Below, in pieces: positions 1-7,735 of a stretch of 13,068 nucleotides of DNA (position 1 is its first letter; every line of letters begins with the position of its first letter). The stretch is from assembly GCA_016710385.1 (NCBI GenBank), contig JADJVX010000004.1, positions 1 to 13,068 on the forward strand, read 5' to 3'. Source of the DNA: Actinomycetales bacterium (lineage in GTDB: Bacteria; Actinomycetota; Actinomycetes; Actinomycetales; Dermatophilaceae). The notes below the pieces were generated by a model. That model made no database searches, was not told the DNA's origin, and saw only the letters and a list, made by a program, of their open reading frames with translations. The position numbers were made by a program, and so were the translations under genes.

Positions 1-161
1 CTGGTCTTGGTCGTCGTGGCGGTCGCCCTCTGGAGTCGCCGTGCAGGCGGTCAGGCCGGCGGGCTGCCGACGACCGAGCCGAGACACCCCCGTCGCGGAT
101 TTTCGCTCCCAAGAGTTTCACCATGACGCCGGCCGGAGAAGGAGAAGTCCTGGCCGAGTAG
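1..161 (+). CDS. 3' end of a membrane protein gene, truncated by the window edge and frameshifted
   Basis: The first frame opens inside a hydrophobic stretch (LVLVVVAVALW) followed by Arg-rich residues, which looks like a last transmembrane helix with the basic side in the cytoplasm. That frame stops at 124-126, but its last 20 codons lose the G/C third-position bias. Another frame takes over with good bias and a natural-looking tail (SRIFAPKSFTMTPAGEGE...) ending at TAG 159-161. I infer one gene with an indel around positions 70-90, matching the frameshift pattern of other genes here. The family cannot be named from about 50 residues. The alternative is that the gene simply ends at 126. Confidence 0.4.
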   Translation, partial: GLGRRGGRPLESPCRRSGRRAADDRAETPPSRIFAPKSFTMTPAGEGEVLAE

Positions 162-248
162 ACTGCGGCCGGCAAGACCCCCCACACCGCGGTCGGCAGC
201 CACGCCCACGGGTAGCTGGACACCGTCGACTGACCCCTCGTCCTCGGT

Positions 249-279
249 CTGGACGGCCCGCCTCGCGCAGGCCGTCCAG
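249..279. terminator. Perfect 10-bp hairpin, possible bidirectional terminator
   Basis: CTGGACGGCC and GGCCGTCCAG form a perfect 10-bp stem around an 11-nt loop. No T-run follows on either strand, so it is not a textbook intrinsic terminator. It lies between the end of the plus-strand gene (161) and the end of the minus-strand transporter (525), a sensible place for a shared terminator of convergent transcripts. Confidence 0.4.
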
Positions 280-292
280 ATCACTGCCTAGT

Positions 293-553
293 ATGCCCGT
301 GGAGGTCATCCCAGGGCCGACGCCTATGACCGCTATCTGGAATCACCAGCGCTCCGGATGCCCGGCCGCACCGATGACCGAGCGCGAATTCTGGCGCGAC
401 CAGACCGACCGCCAGCAACGCTTCCCCACCCTCCCGGTGCCGCTGACGGCCGGTCCGACTCGGGAACTGCTCCGTCGAGGTCAGACTGCCGTGCGCCGGA
501 CGACCCGGGATCGAGACGCCGTGGCTATGAGGCTCGGCAGGTGCTCAGGCTGA
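293..553 (+). CDS. Doubtful small ORF, unknown function
   Basis: This is the only candidate gene in the stretch from 162 to 524. An ATG at 293 opens an 86-codon frame with moderate G/C third-position bias and the protein-like segment REFWRDQTDRQQRFPTLPV. A second frame over 315-400 also looks protein-like (DAYDRYLESPAL), so a frameshifted gene is possible. There is no convincing ribosome-binding site. The 3' end overlaps the end of the opposing transporter gene by about 29 bases. I do not recognise the family, and it may not be a gene. Confidence 0.22.
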   Translation: MPVEVIPGPTPMTAIWNHQRSGCPAAPMTEREFWRDQTDRQQRFPTLPVPLTAGPTRELLRRGQTAVRRTTRDRDAVAMRLGRCSG

Positions 554-1703
554 CCCGGCAGCCGACGACGCCAGCCCGGCCCCCCACCGCCATGGTGAGC
601 GACACCGGCCCGAGTCGCTCGGCCAGTGTCGGCGTGACCATGGCCGCGACCATGCGCCCCGATCATGGCGGTGTCGTGAGCCCAGGACGCTCGCTCGAGC
701 GGCATCGGGCACAGCGTTCTGCATGACCGTCGTAGCACGTGCCTCCAGGGCGACGGCTCCTGCTCCCACCAGGGGCCAGCACGGCGTGAGCGTGCCCGGC
801 ATACCGGAAGTCACCCAGGCCGCGCTCCCCAGGAAGGACCGCGACGATCGCCACCATGACCCCCGACGGCGACGAGGAGCGGACGCAGTCCCCAACGGTC
901 TGCCCACCTGGCCAGGACCGGCGCAAGGAGCGCCCCGCTCCGAGGGCGGCCATCGCATGGCCGAAGCCCTGCGCGCCAGACCCCCACACCCGCAACGCCA
1001 GGTCGAGCAGCATGAGGCCGACGGCCGCCAGCACCGCGTTGAGCGCGACGACGACCGCCAAGGCCTGACGGGGTTCCCGACGAGCCCGGCAATACCGCCA
1101 CCACGCTGACGTCGGCGAGGGCGTCGCGCGGCCCCTCGGGGTCTGGTGCGGCATCTGGCGCGGGCATCGGAGTTCTCCCGAACAACCCAATGGCCAGAGC
1201 CAAGAGCACCGCGCCAGCCAGCTGGACCGTCCGGTGGACCCGTGCCCGACCGCCAAGCCACCGAGGGCGGGACCGACCACGAACGACGAGACCTCGACGG
1301 TGACCAACAGTCGGGTTGCGCGGTCGACCTGGGCTCCGGCCAACCGCGGCATCCCGGCAGCCAAAGCCGGGTATGCCGGTGCGGCGACCACTGCCCCGGT
1401 CGCGCACCCGCCCGCGAGGGCGACGTGGCCGGCATCGAGGGCAATCGCGCACCCGAGCAGGAGCAGCAGTCGCGCCCACAAGGACAGTCGCACGATCCGG
1501 GCTCGTTCGCGGCGATCGGCCAGTCGGCCGGAGAGCCAGGACAGAGCGACATAGGGCAACAGCCGCGCGGCCGCGGCGACCCCGAGCAGGGTCGCCGAAT
1601 CTGTCGTGGCTTCGACCGTCACCAGGAGCACCGGCCAGGGCAACGACATGCCGACGGCGGCGCACGCGTGGGACAGCACGACCCAGTGGGCTCGGCTCGT
1701 CAT
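525..1703 (-). pseudogene. MFS transporter, multiply frameshifted
   Basis: A roughly 390-residue major facilitator superfamily permease can be pieced together from three frames. It starts at ATG 1703 with a hydrophobic helix and a motif-A-like loop between helices 2 and 3 (SGRLADRRERARIV). It continues through several helices and carries NAVPDAARASVLG in a later loop, an arrangement common in MFS drug-exporter-like proteins. Frame changes fall near 1231, 1083, 930, 862, 835, 680 and 665; the one near 862 is an extra base in a run of five C. The start codon overlaps the stop of the upstream decarboxylase gene (ATGA), so the two were translationally coupled. A role in polyamine or substrate export is inference from that neighbour alone. 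The exact 3' end is uncertain: TAG at 525-527 closes the best last frame. Confidence 0.78.
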
Positions 1704-2904
1704 GTCCGGCTTCCGCCCACCACCATGGTCGGCATGGGGTCGAAGCCGTTGAAGCCGACCGTCGAATAGCAGGTCGTGTAGGCCCCAGCCGAGTGGAACC
1801 GGAGCTCGTCGCCCTCGGATAGCGCGAGCGGCAGATGCACCGGCTGCTTCTCATAGAGCACGTCGGCGCTGTCACAGGTGGGACCGGCCAGGACCACTGG
1901 TCCGGTGGGTCCGCCGTCGGCGGAGGTGCTGAGCCGATAGCGAATCGCCTCATCCAGGGTTTCGACCAGTCCGGTAAAGACTCCGGCGTCGAGGTAGACC
2001 CATCGAACGCCGCCGCGGTCGATGACCGACACCACGCTGGTCACGACGACCCCCGCGTCGCCGACGATGCCCCGGCCCGGCTCGGCGAGTGTCGCTGGCC
2101 GTCGGTCGGGGTCGGGGAAGGAGCGCCCCAGTGCGGCGCGGATGGCTGCCCCGTAGGCCGGCAGGTCGGGGTGGTCGCCCTCGTGCCCGGCCGGGAATCC
2201 TCCGCCGAGGTCGACGATCCTCGGGTCCAGACCCATGTCACGAGCCCGTGCAAACACCTCAGCGGTGGTCGCGAGCGGCGCGTCCCAGGCGCGCGGCTGC
2301 CGCTGTTGGGAGCCGACGTGGAAAAGCCAGGCCCGCCGCGTCGAGACCGCGATGGGACGCCTGGCAGAGCAGGGCGAGGGGCGTCGTCCGCGCTGCATCC
2401 GTACTTGCGCGACAGGGGCCAATCCGAGCCCTCACCGGTTGTCGCCAGCCGGATGAGCACGGCGGCCTCGGGAGCCACGTCGGCGAGCTTGTCGACCTCG
2501 GAGGTGGCGTCGACCACGAACAGGCGGACGCCCATTCGATAAACCTCCGCTAGATCGGCGCGCCGGGCGATGGGGTTGGAGTGGATGAGGGTTTGTGCCG
2601 CGGCACCCGCACCGAGCGCGAGATCGACTTCGGCCGGGCTGGCCGCGTCGAAGCCGCACCCGGCCGCCGCCAGCTGAGCCAGCAGCGCCGGGTGCGGGTT
2701 GGCCTTCACGGCATACCGGATGCCGGTGCCGGTCAGCGCAGTGGCGAGTTCCTCGAACCGCGCGACCGCGACCGCGGGATCGAGGTCCAGTCGCGGGGTC
2801 GGCAGGATTCCGTTCAGCCCAGCGTGGGACCGAGAGTCGGATGGGTGGGCGTCCAGGGTTGCGCTGCTATTGCGGGGAGATCGGGGCAACCCGAACAGGC
2901 CCAT
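1700..2904 (-). pseudogene. Ornithine decarboxylase-like PLP enzyme (fold type III), two frameshifts
   Basis: This is a group IV decarboxylase of the Orn/Lys/Arg/DAP family, which would decarboxylate ornithine or a similar basic amino acid to a polyamine precursor in the cytoplasm. Motifs in order are YAVKAN with the PLP lysine at about residue 67, CGFDAASPAE, FHVGSQ, DLGGGFP, EPGRGIVGDAG, the catalytic-cysteine motif GPTCDSAD, and the C-terminal AYTTCYSTVGFNGF. CDS followed by AYTxxY points to ornithine decarboxylase rather than LysA. Two extra bases, one in GCCCCT and one in CTTTTCC on the coding strand (about 2370 and 2327), break the frame. Removing both restores an uninterrupted protein of about 400 residues, the normal family length. 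The start ATG 2904 has a strong GGAGGAG at 2911-2917, six bases upstream. The stop overlaps the MFS start. Confidence 0.85.
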
Positions 2905-3010
2905 GGTCGGCTCCTCCAGTGCAGGTGGGGATGATCACCACCTAGGAGCACCGACCTGCGTCATTGATACGTCCCCGCCCACCGGCCAGACGCGATAGCG
3001 CCCCGGCAGC

Positions 3011-3754
3011 TCAGCTGTCGCTCAGCGTGTCCGAGAGGGTCGCCAGGTGCTTGTCCGCGTCGGCAGCCGAGCTCCCGGTGACGGTGAACGCGATACCAGT
3101 GACGCCGGTGGTCACGACGAGCATGCGCTGGTGGGCGGTCCGCCCTGCCACGGGGAGGGTGTACTTGAGCAGCAGCGCCTCCCCGAAGGGAATGGTCGTC
3201 CTACCGCCGGACTCGATGGTGGCCCCGAACGCCTTGAGTTGTGGCTCGAGAAGCGACTGCGGTGGAAGCGTCTTGAAGGGCACCTCGACAACGTTGATGT
3301 TGGCGGAGAAGCCCTTGACCGGCGGCGCCAAGATCATCCGCAGGCTCGACTTTGCGGCGGCCTTGAGAAACTCTTCGACCGACATACCCGCGGCGTCGGC
3401 CAGCGGTTTCAACGGCTCCTTGGCCTTGTCGGTCAATGAGTCCAGGGCCGCGGGGTCGACTTCGGTCCAGGTGTTGGGCACACCGAACTTGACCTGCTGC
3501 GCCGACAACTCCACCCAGGTGAACCCGGCCGGCAACGGCCGGGTGACCTTCTGGTCCGCCGCGGGGGTGCTGCTCGGTGGGCTGGTCGTGTCCTGAGTCA
3601 GGGTGGGGGTGGCCAGCGGTCCAGCGGCGGTCGCCGGCCCGGACGGCGAGTCGGTCTGGCCACCGCTCTGCGCACCGTTCTGCCCGACGAGCAGACAGCC
3701 CGACAGCAGGGTCGAGCAGATCATGGCAACAGGGACGAGCGCGCGCTTGCTCAC
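3011..3754 (-). CDS. Secreted lipoprotein, LpqN/PsbP-like
   Basis: This intact 247-residue protein has a lipoprotein signal peptide: basic MSKR, a hydrophobic core, then lipobox LSGC with the lipidated cysteine at residue 20. A low-complexity Ser/Thr/Pro/Gly linker spans about residues 25-70. A globular domain of about 170 residues follows (FTWVELSAQQVKFGVPNTW..., with RMLVVTTGVTGIAFTVTG near the end). This layout resembles actinobacterial LpqN/PsbP-Mog1-fold lipoproteins of unclear function; the fold call is from pattern memory. The start is GTG 3754. There is no good Shine-Dalgarno, but TACCCT on the minus strand (3766-3761) sits six bases upstream and suits a -10 box of a leaderless transcript. 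It is divergent from the GntR gene, with 110 bases between their starts. Confidence 0.88.
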   Translation of the reverse strand: MSKRALVPVAMICSTLLSGCLLVGQNGAQSGGQTDSPSGPATAAGPLATPTLTQDTTSPPSSTPAADQKVTRPLPAGFTWVELSAQQVKFGVPNTWTEVDPAALDSLTDKAKEPLKPLADAAGMSVEEFLKAAAKSSLRMILAPPVKGFSANINVVEVPFKTLPPQSLLEPQLKAFGATIESGGRTTIPFGEALLLKYTLPVAGRTAHQRMLVVTTGVTGIAFTVTGSSAADADKHLATLSDTLSDS

Positions 3755-3827
3755 GTCGCAAGGGTAGGGGAATCAGCCCTGACCGCGCTGTCACCGGCTC
3801 TATGTGAGTGCAGGCAACGGTCCGAGA

Positions 3828-3860
3828 TTGCCTTACCCTCGTAGAGCCTGTAACTTACAA
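3828..3860 (+). promoter_or_regulatory. Promoter of the GntR gene with an overlapping palindromic operator
   Basis: TTGCCT (3828-3833) and TAACTT (3851-3856) are separated by 17 bases, ideal for a vegetative sigma-70-type promoter. The -10 box ends eight bases before ATG 3865, so the transcript should be leaderless or nearly so. The perfect palindrome TGTAACTTACA (3850-3860) covers the -10 box. GntR-family regulators commonly bind such GT...AC palindromes and repress their own promoter, so autorepression is the natural inference. Confidence 0.6.
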
Positions 3861-3864
3861 GTTC

Positions 3865-4629
3865 ATGACAAGTGCTCGCTTCGCTGAGATCGCGCACGAT
3901 GTCCGCGAGCGGATCGCGCTCGGTGAGTTCGGACACACCGGTGCCATGGAGTCCGAGTCGGAGCTGTGCTCTCGGTATGCCGTCTCCCGCCCCACCGTGC
4001 GCCGTGCCTTGGAGCAGCTGCGAGTTGAGGGCTTGGTCGAGTCCCGACATGGCGCCGGGTGGTTCGTCATCGGCGCGGCCTTCCATCAACGGCTGGCCCT
4101 CGGCACGTTCCGGCACGCCTCGTCGGCAGTGAGTGAGGCGGGCAGGCACCTCTCCCGACGTGTCGTGGAGTTCCGCTTCGGCTCAGCCCCGCCGCCGGTG
4201 AGCAGCCTGCTGCATCTGGAGCCCAGCGTCGACGTGCTCCACGCCCGCTCGGTGCGCACTGTCGACGGTGAAGGTCTGGACGTCGTTCGGGAGTGGGTGC
4301 CGGCCCAGCTCGGTCGCGAGGTCTCGCTCGCCGACGCCACCGACCCGGGCATTTGGGCCAGCCTGGCCCGCGCCGGTCAGCGCATCGCCAGCGTCCACCA
4401 GACCATCACTGCCGGGTTGGCCAGCGCTCTGGATGCGGACCTGCTCCAGACGAGCGCCGGCGTGCCCCTGCTGCTGGTGCGTCGAGTCGCCCGCGACCCG
4501 CACGGCATACCGATCGCTTTGTCCGACCACCGCTACCTCGCCCATCGGTTCGCCCTCGAAGTGGAGTTCAACTCCGGTCCCGCGGCGACCGCCTCCGAGC
4601 CTCCCGGCCTGCGCGCCGTCGCTCCCTAG
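3865..4629 (+). CDS. GntR-family transcriptional regulator, HutC type with UTRA domain
   Basis: The 254-residue protein has an N-terminal winged helix-turn-helix (about residues 4-70). Its recognition region ESELCSRYAVSRPTVRRALE and wing RVEGLVESRHGAGWFV are typical of GntR. Residues 75-240 fit a UTRA effector-binding domain, with the usual strand pattern VLHARSVRTVDGEGLDVVREWVP and a C-terminal PIALSDHRYLAHRFALEVEF. UTRA domains bind small ligands such as sugars, sugar phosphates or histidine-pathway compounds; the ligand here is unknown. I chose ATG 3865 rather than an upstream start at 3808 because 3808 would lie upstream of the promoter and homology begins at FAEIAHDVRERI. rmlB follows 64 bases downstream on the same strand, so it is a candidate target. 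The gene is intact. Confidence 0.9.
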   Translation: MTSARFAEIAHDVRERIALGEFGHTGAMESESELCSRYAVSRPTVRRALEQLRVEGLVESRHGAGWFVIGAAFHQRLALGTFRHASSAVSEAGRHLSRRVVEFRFGSAPPPVSSLLHLEPSVDVLHARSVRTVDGEGLDVVREWVPAQLGREVSLADATDPGIWASLARAGQRIASVHQTITAGLASALDADLLQTSAGVPLLLVRRVARDPHGIPIALSDHRYLAHRFALEVEFNSGPAATASEPPGLRAVAP

Positions 4630-4630
4630 T

Positions 4631-4682
4631 CCGCCCCGTCTCACCAGCCCGACCAAACCCATCAGACCCACCAACCCACCAC
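4631..4682 (+). other. C-rich, G-poor leader between the GntR gene and rmlB
   Basis: Of these 52 bases 30 are C and only 5 are G, with repeated short ACC/CCA units, in otherwise balanced GC-rich DNA. The transcript here should be unstructured and C-rich, the composition of Rho-utilisation sites. It could permit regulated termination before rmlB or simply keep the AGGAG at 4683-4687 accessible. No defined motif can be shown. Confidence 0.35.
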
Positions 4683-4693
4683 AGGAGTCACTC

Positions 4694-5689
4694 ATGAAGG
4701 TTCTCGTCACCGGAGCCGCCGGCTTCATCGGATCCAACTTCGTGCTGCGTGTGCGCGAGACCCGGCCGGACTGGGAGATCACGGTCATCGACGCCCTCAC
4801 CTATGCCGGCAACCGGGCGTCGCTCGCCGCGGTCGAGAACGAGATCACGTTCGTCGAAGGGTCGATCGCCGATGCTGAGCTCGTTGACCGGCTGGTCTCC
4901 GCCAACGACATCGTCGTGCACTTCGCGGCCGAGTCCCACAACGACAACTCACTGGACAACCCGTGGCCGTTCATGGAGTCCAACATCATCGGCACCTATC
5001 GACTGCTGGAGGCAGTTCGCAAGCACGACAAGCGGATTCACCACATCTCGACCGACGAGGTCTACGGTGACCTGGAGCTCGACGACCCCAACCGGTTCAC
5101 CGAGACGACTCCACTCAACCCGTCCTCCCCCTACTCGGCGAGCAAGGCGAGCGCGGATCTGCTGGTGCGGGCGTGGATTCGCTCGTTCAAGATCAACGCG
5201 ACCCTGTCGAACTGCTCGAACAACTACGGCCCTCGGCAGCACGTCGAGAAGTTCATCCCCCGCCAGATCACCGGCATCCTCGACGGTGTCAAGCCCAAGC
5301 TCTACGGTGCGGGAGCCAACGTCCGCGACTGGATCCACGTCGATGACCACAATGACGCCGTGGTCGCGATCATCGAGCAGGGCCGCCTCGGCGAGACCTA
5401 CCTCATCGGCGCCGACGGCGAGCAGAACAACCGCGAAATCATCGCGCTCATCCTCGAGCTCATGGGCAAGCCGGCCGACTGGTTCGAGCACGTCAACGAC
5501 CGCCCCGGGCACGACCTTCGCTACGCCATCGACTCGAGCAAGTTGCGCGCCGAGACCGGCTGGCGCCCGCAGTACCAGGACATCCGCTCGGGGTTGCGTC
5601 AGACGATTGACTGGTATGCCGCCAACCGCGACTGGTGGGAGGCTTCCAAGGCTGCGACCGAGGCCGTCTACACCCGACTCGGGCGCTAG
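4694..5689 (+). CDS. rmlB: dTDP-glucose 4,6-dehydratase
   Basis: This 331-residue extended short-chain dehydrogenase converts dTDP-glucose to dTDP-4-keto-6-deoxyglucose, the second step of dTDP-L-rhamnose and other deoxysugar pathways, in the cytoplasm with bound NAD+. The Rossmann motif is TGAAGFIG (GxxGxxG at residues 7-13). The dehydratase triad residues lie in STDEVYG (Asp121, Glu122), with the catalytic YSASK at Tyr147 and Lys151. NNYGPRQHVEKFIPRQI and RDWIHVDDH are characteristic family segments. ATG 4694 has AGGAG six bases upstream. Length is normal and the frame is clean. Its pathway partners (rmlA, rmlC, rmlD) are absent on either side, so it is either an orphan copy or its partners lie elsewhere. 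It is convergent with the next gene, 42 bases away. Confidence 0.95.
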   Translation: MKVLVTGAAGFIGSNFVLRVRETRPDWEITVIDALTYAGNRASLAAVENEITFVEGSIADAELVDRLVSANDIVVHFAAESHNDNSLDNPWPFMESNIIGTYRLLEAVRKHDKRIHHISTDEVYGDLELDDPNRFTETTPLNPSSPYSASKASADLLVRAWIRSFKINATLSNCSNNYGPRQHVEKFIPRQITGILDGVKPKLYGAGANVRDWIHVDDHNDAVVAIIEQGRLGETYLIGADGEQNNREIIALILELMGKPADWFEHVNDRPGHDLRYAIDSSKLRAETGWRPQYQDIRSGLRQTIDWYAANRDWWEASKAATEAVYTRLGR

Positions 5690-5731
5690 GTGGACGGGCC
5701 GGGTCGGCGGGACGGCTGATCCACGGGGCGG

Positions 5732-6853
5732 TCAAGCCTCCGGCGGGAAGGTCGTCGCCGCGTCCTCATGTTCCAGGCCGCTGAGTTCGAGCAGGTCGAC
5801 GACGAGCATCCGGGTCTGCGCCAGGAGCACCGTGGTGTGGTACTCCCCCGGCGTCAACGCCGCGCAGCGATCACCGACGCCCTGTAGCGCTGGGCGGGCG
5901 AACTCGGCGCTGCGGTTCTCCGACCACGCGCGGGCCAGGATGTCGACGGCATCCGCGAGGTCGTCCCAGACCTCGGAAAGGCCGGCGGAATGTCGGCGTG
6001 GTGGTAGGCGGCGATGCTGACCCGGCGCACCAGGACGCGGGTGCTGCGCAGCGCCCGATCCAGCGGCTCGACCACCGAGGCCATCGTGCGCACGCTGTGG
6101 CCATCGCTGCGGCGGAAAGGGGACGAGGCGATGACCGACATCCCTCGTCTGCGGCCCCCTGCAACTCCCGGATGAGTTCGTCGGTCTCCCGCGCCCGGGA
6201 GAGCACCTCCGCAGCACGATCGACGTCGCCGTCTTGGGCGCTGACGGCGGCGTCGCGCAGCAGCACGGCGATCCGGCGGGCAACCCGCGCGGCCTGGTGC
6301 CGAGGCCGACGCAGCGGCGCGCTCGGCACCACAGCAGCGAACACCAGCGCCACGGCACCTCCGATGACGGCATCCCACCAGCGCACGAAGGCCTGCCCGG
6401 GTGCCGGCACGAGCACGGTGACCACGATCGACTGCACCGCCGCCTGCATGACCAGCAACAACCCGGCATCCAGCAGAAGCGCAACAGTCATGGCAGCGAG
6501 GACGACCACGCTGATCTGCCAGGCGCCGGTGCCGGCCAGGCCCACAAAGGCGTCGGCGATCGCCACCCCCAGGGCGACGCCGACGGTCACCTCGGCCACC
6601 GGCGCAGCCGCTGCTCGTAGGTCATTCCCAGGCAGATCACCGCGACGATCGGCGCGAAGAAGGGTGCCGCATGGCCGAGGAGGTCGTGCGCGATGGCCCA
6701 AGCCACTCCCGCCGCGACCGCGCATTGGGCGATGTGCCATGCCTTGGAGCGCACCCGGTCGATGCGCGTCGCGAGCGAGAGCCGACTGCGCCTCCTGCCG
6801 CGTTCGATGAGGCCCTCTACGCGCGGATCCCGGAAGATCGAGGCTGGCGTCAT
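5732..6853 (-). pseudogene. FUSC / aromatic-acid-exporter-like membrane protein, three frameshifts
   Basis: The reconstructed protein is about 374 residues. A short basic N-terminus (MTPASIFRDPRVEGLIERG) is followed by about six hydrophobic segments (IAQCAVAAGVAWAIA, FFAPIVAVICLGM, VTVGVALGVAIADAF, WQISVVVLAAMTVALLL, LLVMQAAVQSIVVTVLV, WDAVIGGAVALVFAAVV). The rest is a soluble helical domain with RARETDELIRELQ and a C-terminal helix bundle. This is the layout of the FUSC / aromatic acid exporter family of inner-membrane efflux proteins; the substrate is unknown. The frame is lost by apparent single-base deletions near 6600, 6142 and 5985, each in a short G/C run. Restoring them gives one continuous protein of typical family length. 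ATG 6853 starts 72 bases from the divergent HD gene. Confidence 0.8.
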
Positions 6854-6925
6854 GGTCCCATTGTCCGACGCGCCACCGATCCGGCGCGGCAGGGTCAGGT
6901 GCTCCGCCGGGGGCAGACTGTCGAC

Positions 6926-7377
6926 ATGGACGACCTTGTCGCGCTCGCCGAACGCATCGCCCGGGCCGCCCACGACGGCCAGACCGACAAAGCCGGTATG
7001 CCGTATGCCGAGCACCCCGCCCGGGTCGCCCGGCGCGTCGCCGACGACCTGCATGCCGTCGCGACCGCATGGCTGCACGACGTCCTGGAGGACAGTGCGG
7101 TGACGGCCGTGGACCTCCTGGCGCACGGCATACCGGAGCGGGTCGTGGCAGCCGTCCAGGCGCTCACCCGGCGCGCGGAACAGACGTCGGCGGACTACTA
7201 CGCGACCGTCGCAGCCGACCCGCTCGCCCTCCGCGTGAAATTCGCCGATCTGGCCGACAACTGCGATCCGGAGCGCCTGGCCGTGCTCAGAGCGGCGGAC
7301 CACACACAGCCGAGCGCCTGCGGGTCAAATACGCTCACGCGACAAGCGAATTGCGGCGCCTCAGTGGTGGAGTGTGA
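6926..7377 (+). pseudogene. Small HD-domain hydrolase, resembles single-domain (p)ppGpp hydrolases; late frameshift
   Basis: The reconstructed protein is about 150 residues and is essentially one HD domain. The metal-binding signature is present: His30 in YAEHPARVA, His51-Asp52 and Glu55-Asp56 in WLHDVLED, and Asp108 in KFADLADN. The HD plus ED pair and the GMPYAEHP lead-in match the hydrolase domain of RelA/SpoT and of stand-alone Mesh1-type alarmone hydrolases. Substrate assignment remains inference. Near 7306 a CACACACA tract appears to carry one extra CA. Removing it joins LAADHT-like sequence to ERLRVKYAHATSELRRL and ends at TGA 7375-7377. Without the fix the frame runs on to about 7741 as nonsense. 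All catalytic residues lie before the indel. The ATG 6926 has only a weak G-rich Shine-Dalgarno. Confidence 0.72.
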
Positions 7378-7402
7378 GGCGAAGTCATCCGACTCACCGC
7401 CG

Positions 7403-7735
7403 TCACGTGGTGATCACGCGGGTGGCGATCAACACCGCGTCTGGCTCGGCGCTCGCCAGGACGACGGCGCCTCCCCTGCTCGCGTGATCGCCCAAGAGTT
7501 CGAGCACCCGCTGTCGGTTGGGAGCATCGAGATCGTTGGTTGGGTCGTCGGCAATAATGACGTATGGGTCGAGGCTGAGCGCCCGGGCGATCGAAACCCG
7601 TTGTTGCTGGCCGCCGGAGAGTTCTTCGACCAGGTGGTTGCCGCAGTCGGCCAGTCCGAGCAGCTCCAGGGCCGACACGGTGCGTTCCTCGGCCTGAGCC
7701 GATGCCGCGCCGACGGCCAGCAGAGGCAGGACCAG
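7403..7735 (-). pseudogene. ABC transporter ATP-binding protein, 3' fragment
   Basis: About 110 residues of an ABC ATPase remain: a helical-domain segment (VSALELLGLADCGN), the signature LSGGQQQRVSIARAL, a Walker-B-like VIIADDPTNDLD and a C-terminal strand-helix region ending ATRVITT. The N-terminal half with Walker A and Q-loop is missing. It is replaced by the end of an IS110-family transposase gene, with the join at about 7725-7745. Two key residues look wrong even in what remains. The catalytic glutamate after Walker B is aspartate (ADDPT for ADEPT), and the switch histidine position reads LASAEPD, where families usually have LASHDP. The subfamily resembles MacB/LolD-type exporters. It is a dead remnant; no permease gene is visible. 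Confidence 0.75.

Noticed and set aside
118..309. Minus-strand ORF whose start (MTSTGILGSDLDGLREAG) recalls WXG100 proteins
   Set aside because: Similarity ends after about 18 residues, no WXG motif follows, and part of it is simply the 249-279 palindrome.
545..1953. Several long minus-strand ORFs that could be called separate genes
   Set aside because: Each is a patchwork; only alternating segments look coding, and together they form one frameshifted MFS gene.
2923..2943. Short inverted repeat AGGTGG...CCACCT upstream of the decarboxylase
   Set aside because: Only six base pairs, too easily found by chance in GC-rich DNA to call an operator or riboswitch.
5871..7070. 399-codon minus-strand ORF as a single gene
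   Set aside because: Its first 150 and last 80 codons are out of frame with the FUSC protein; the real start is ATG 6853 in another frame.
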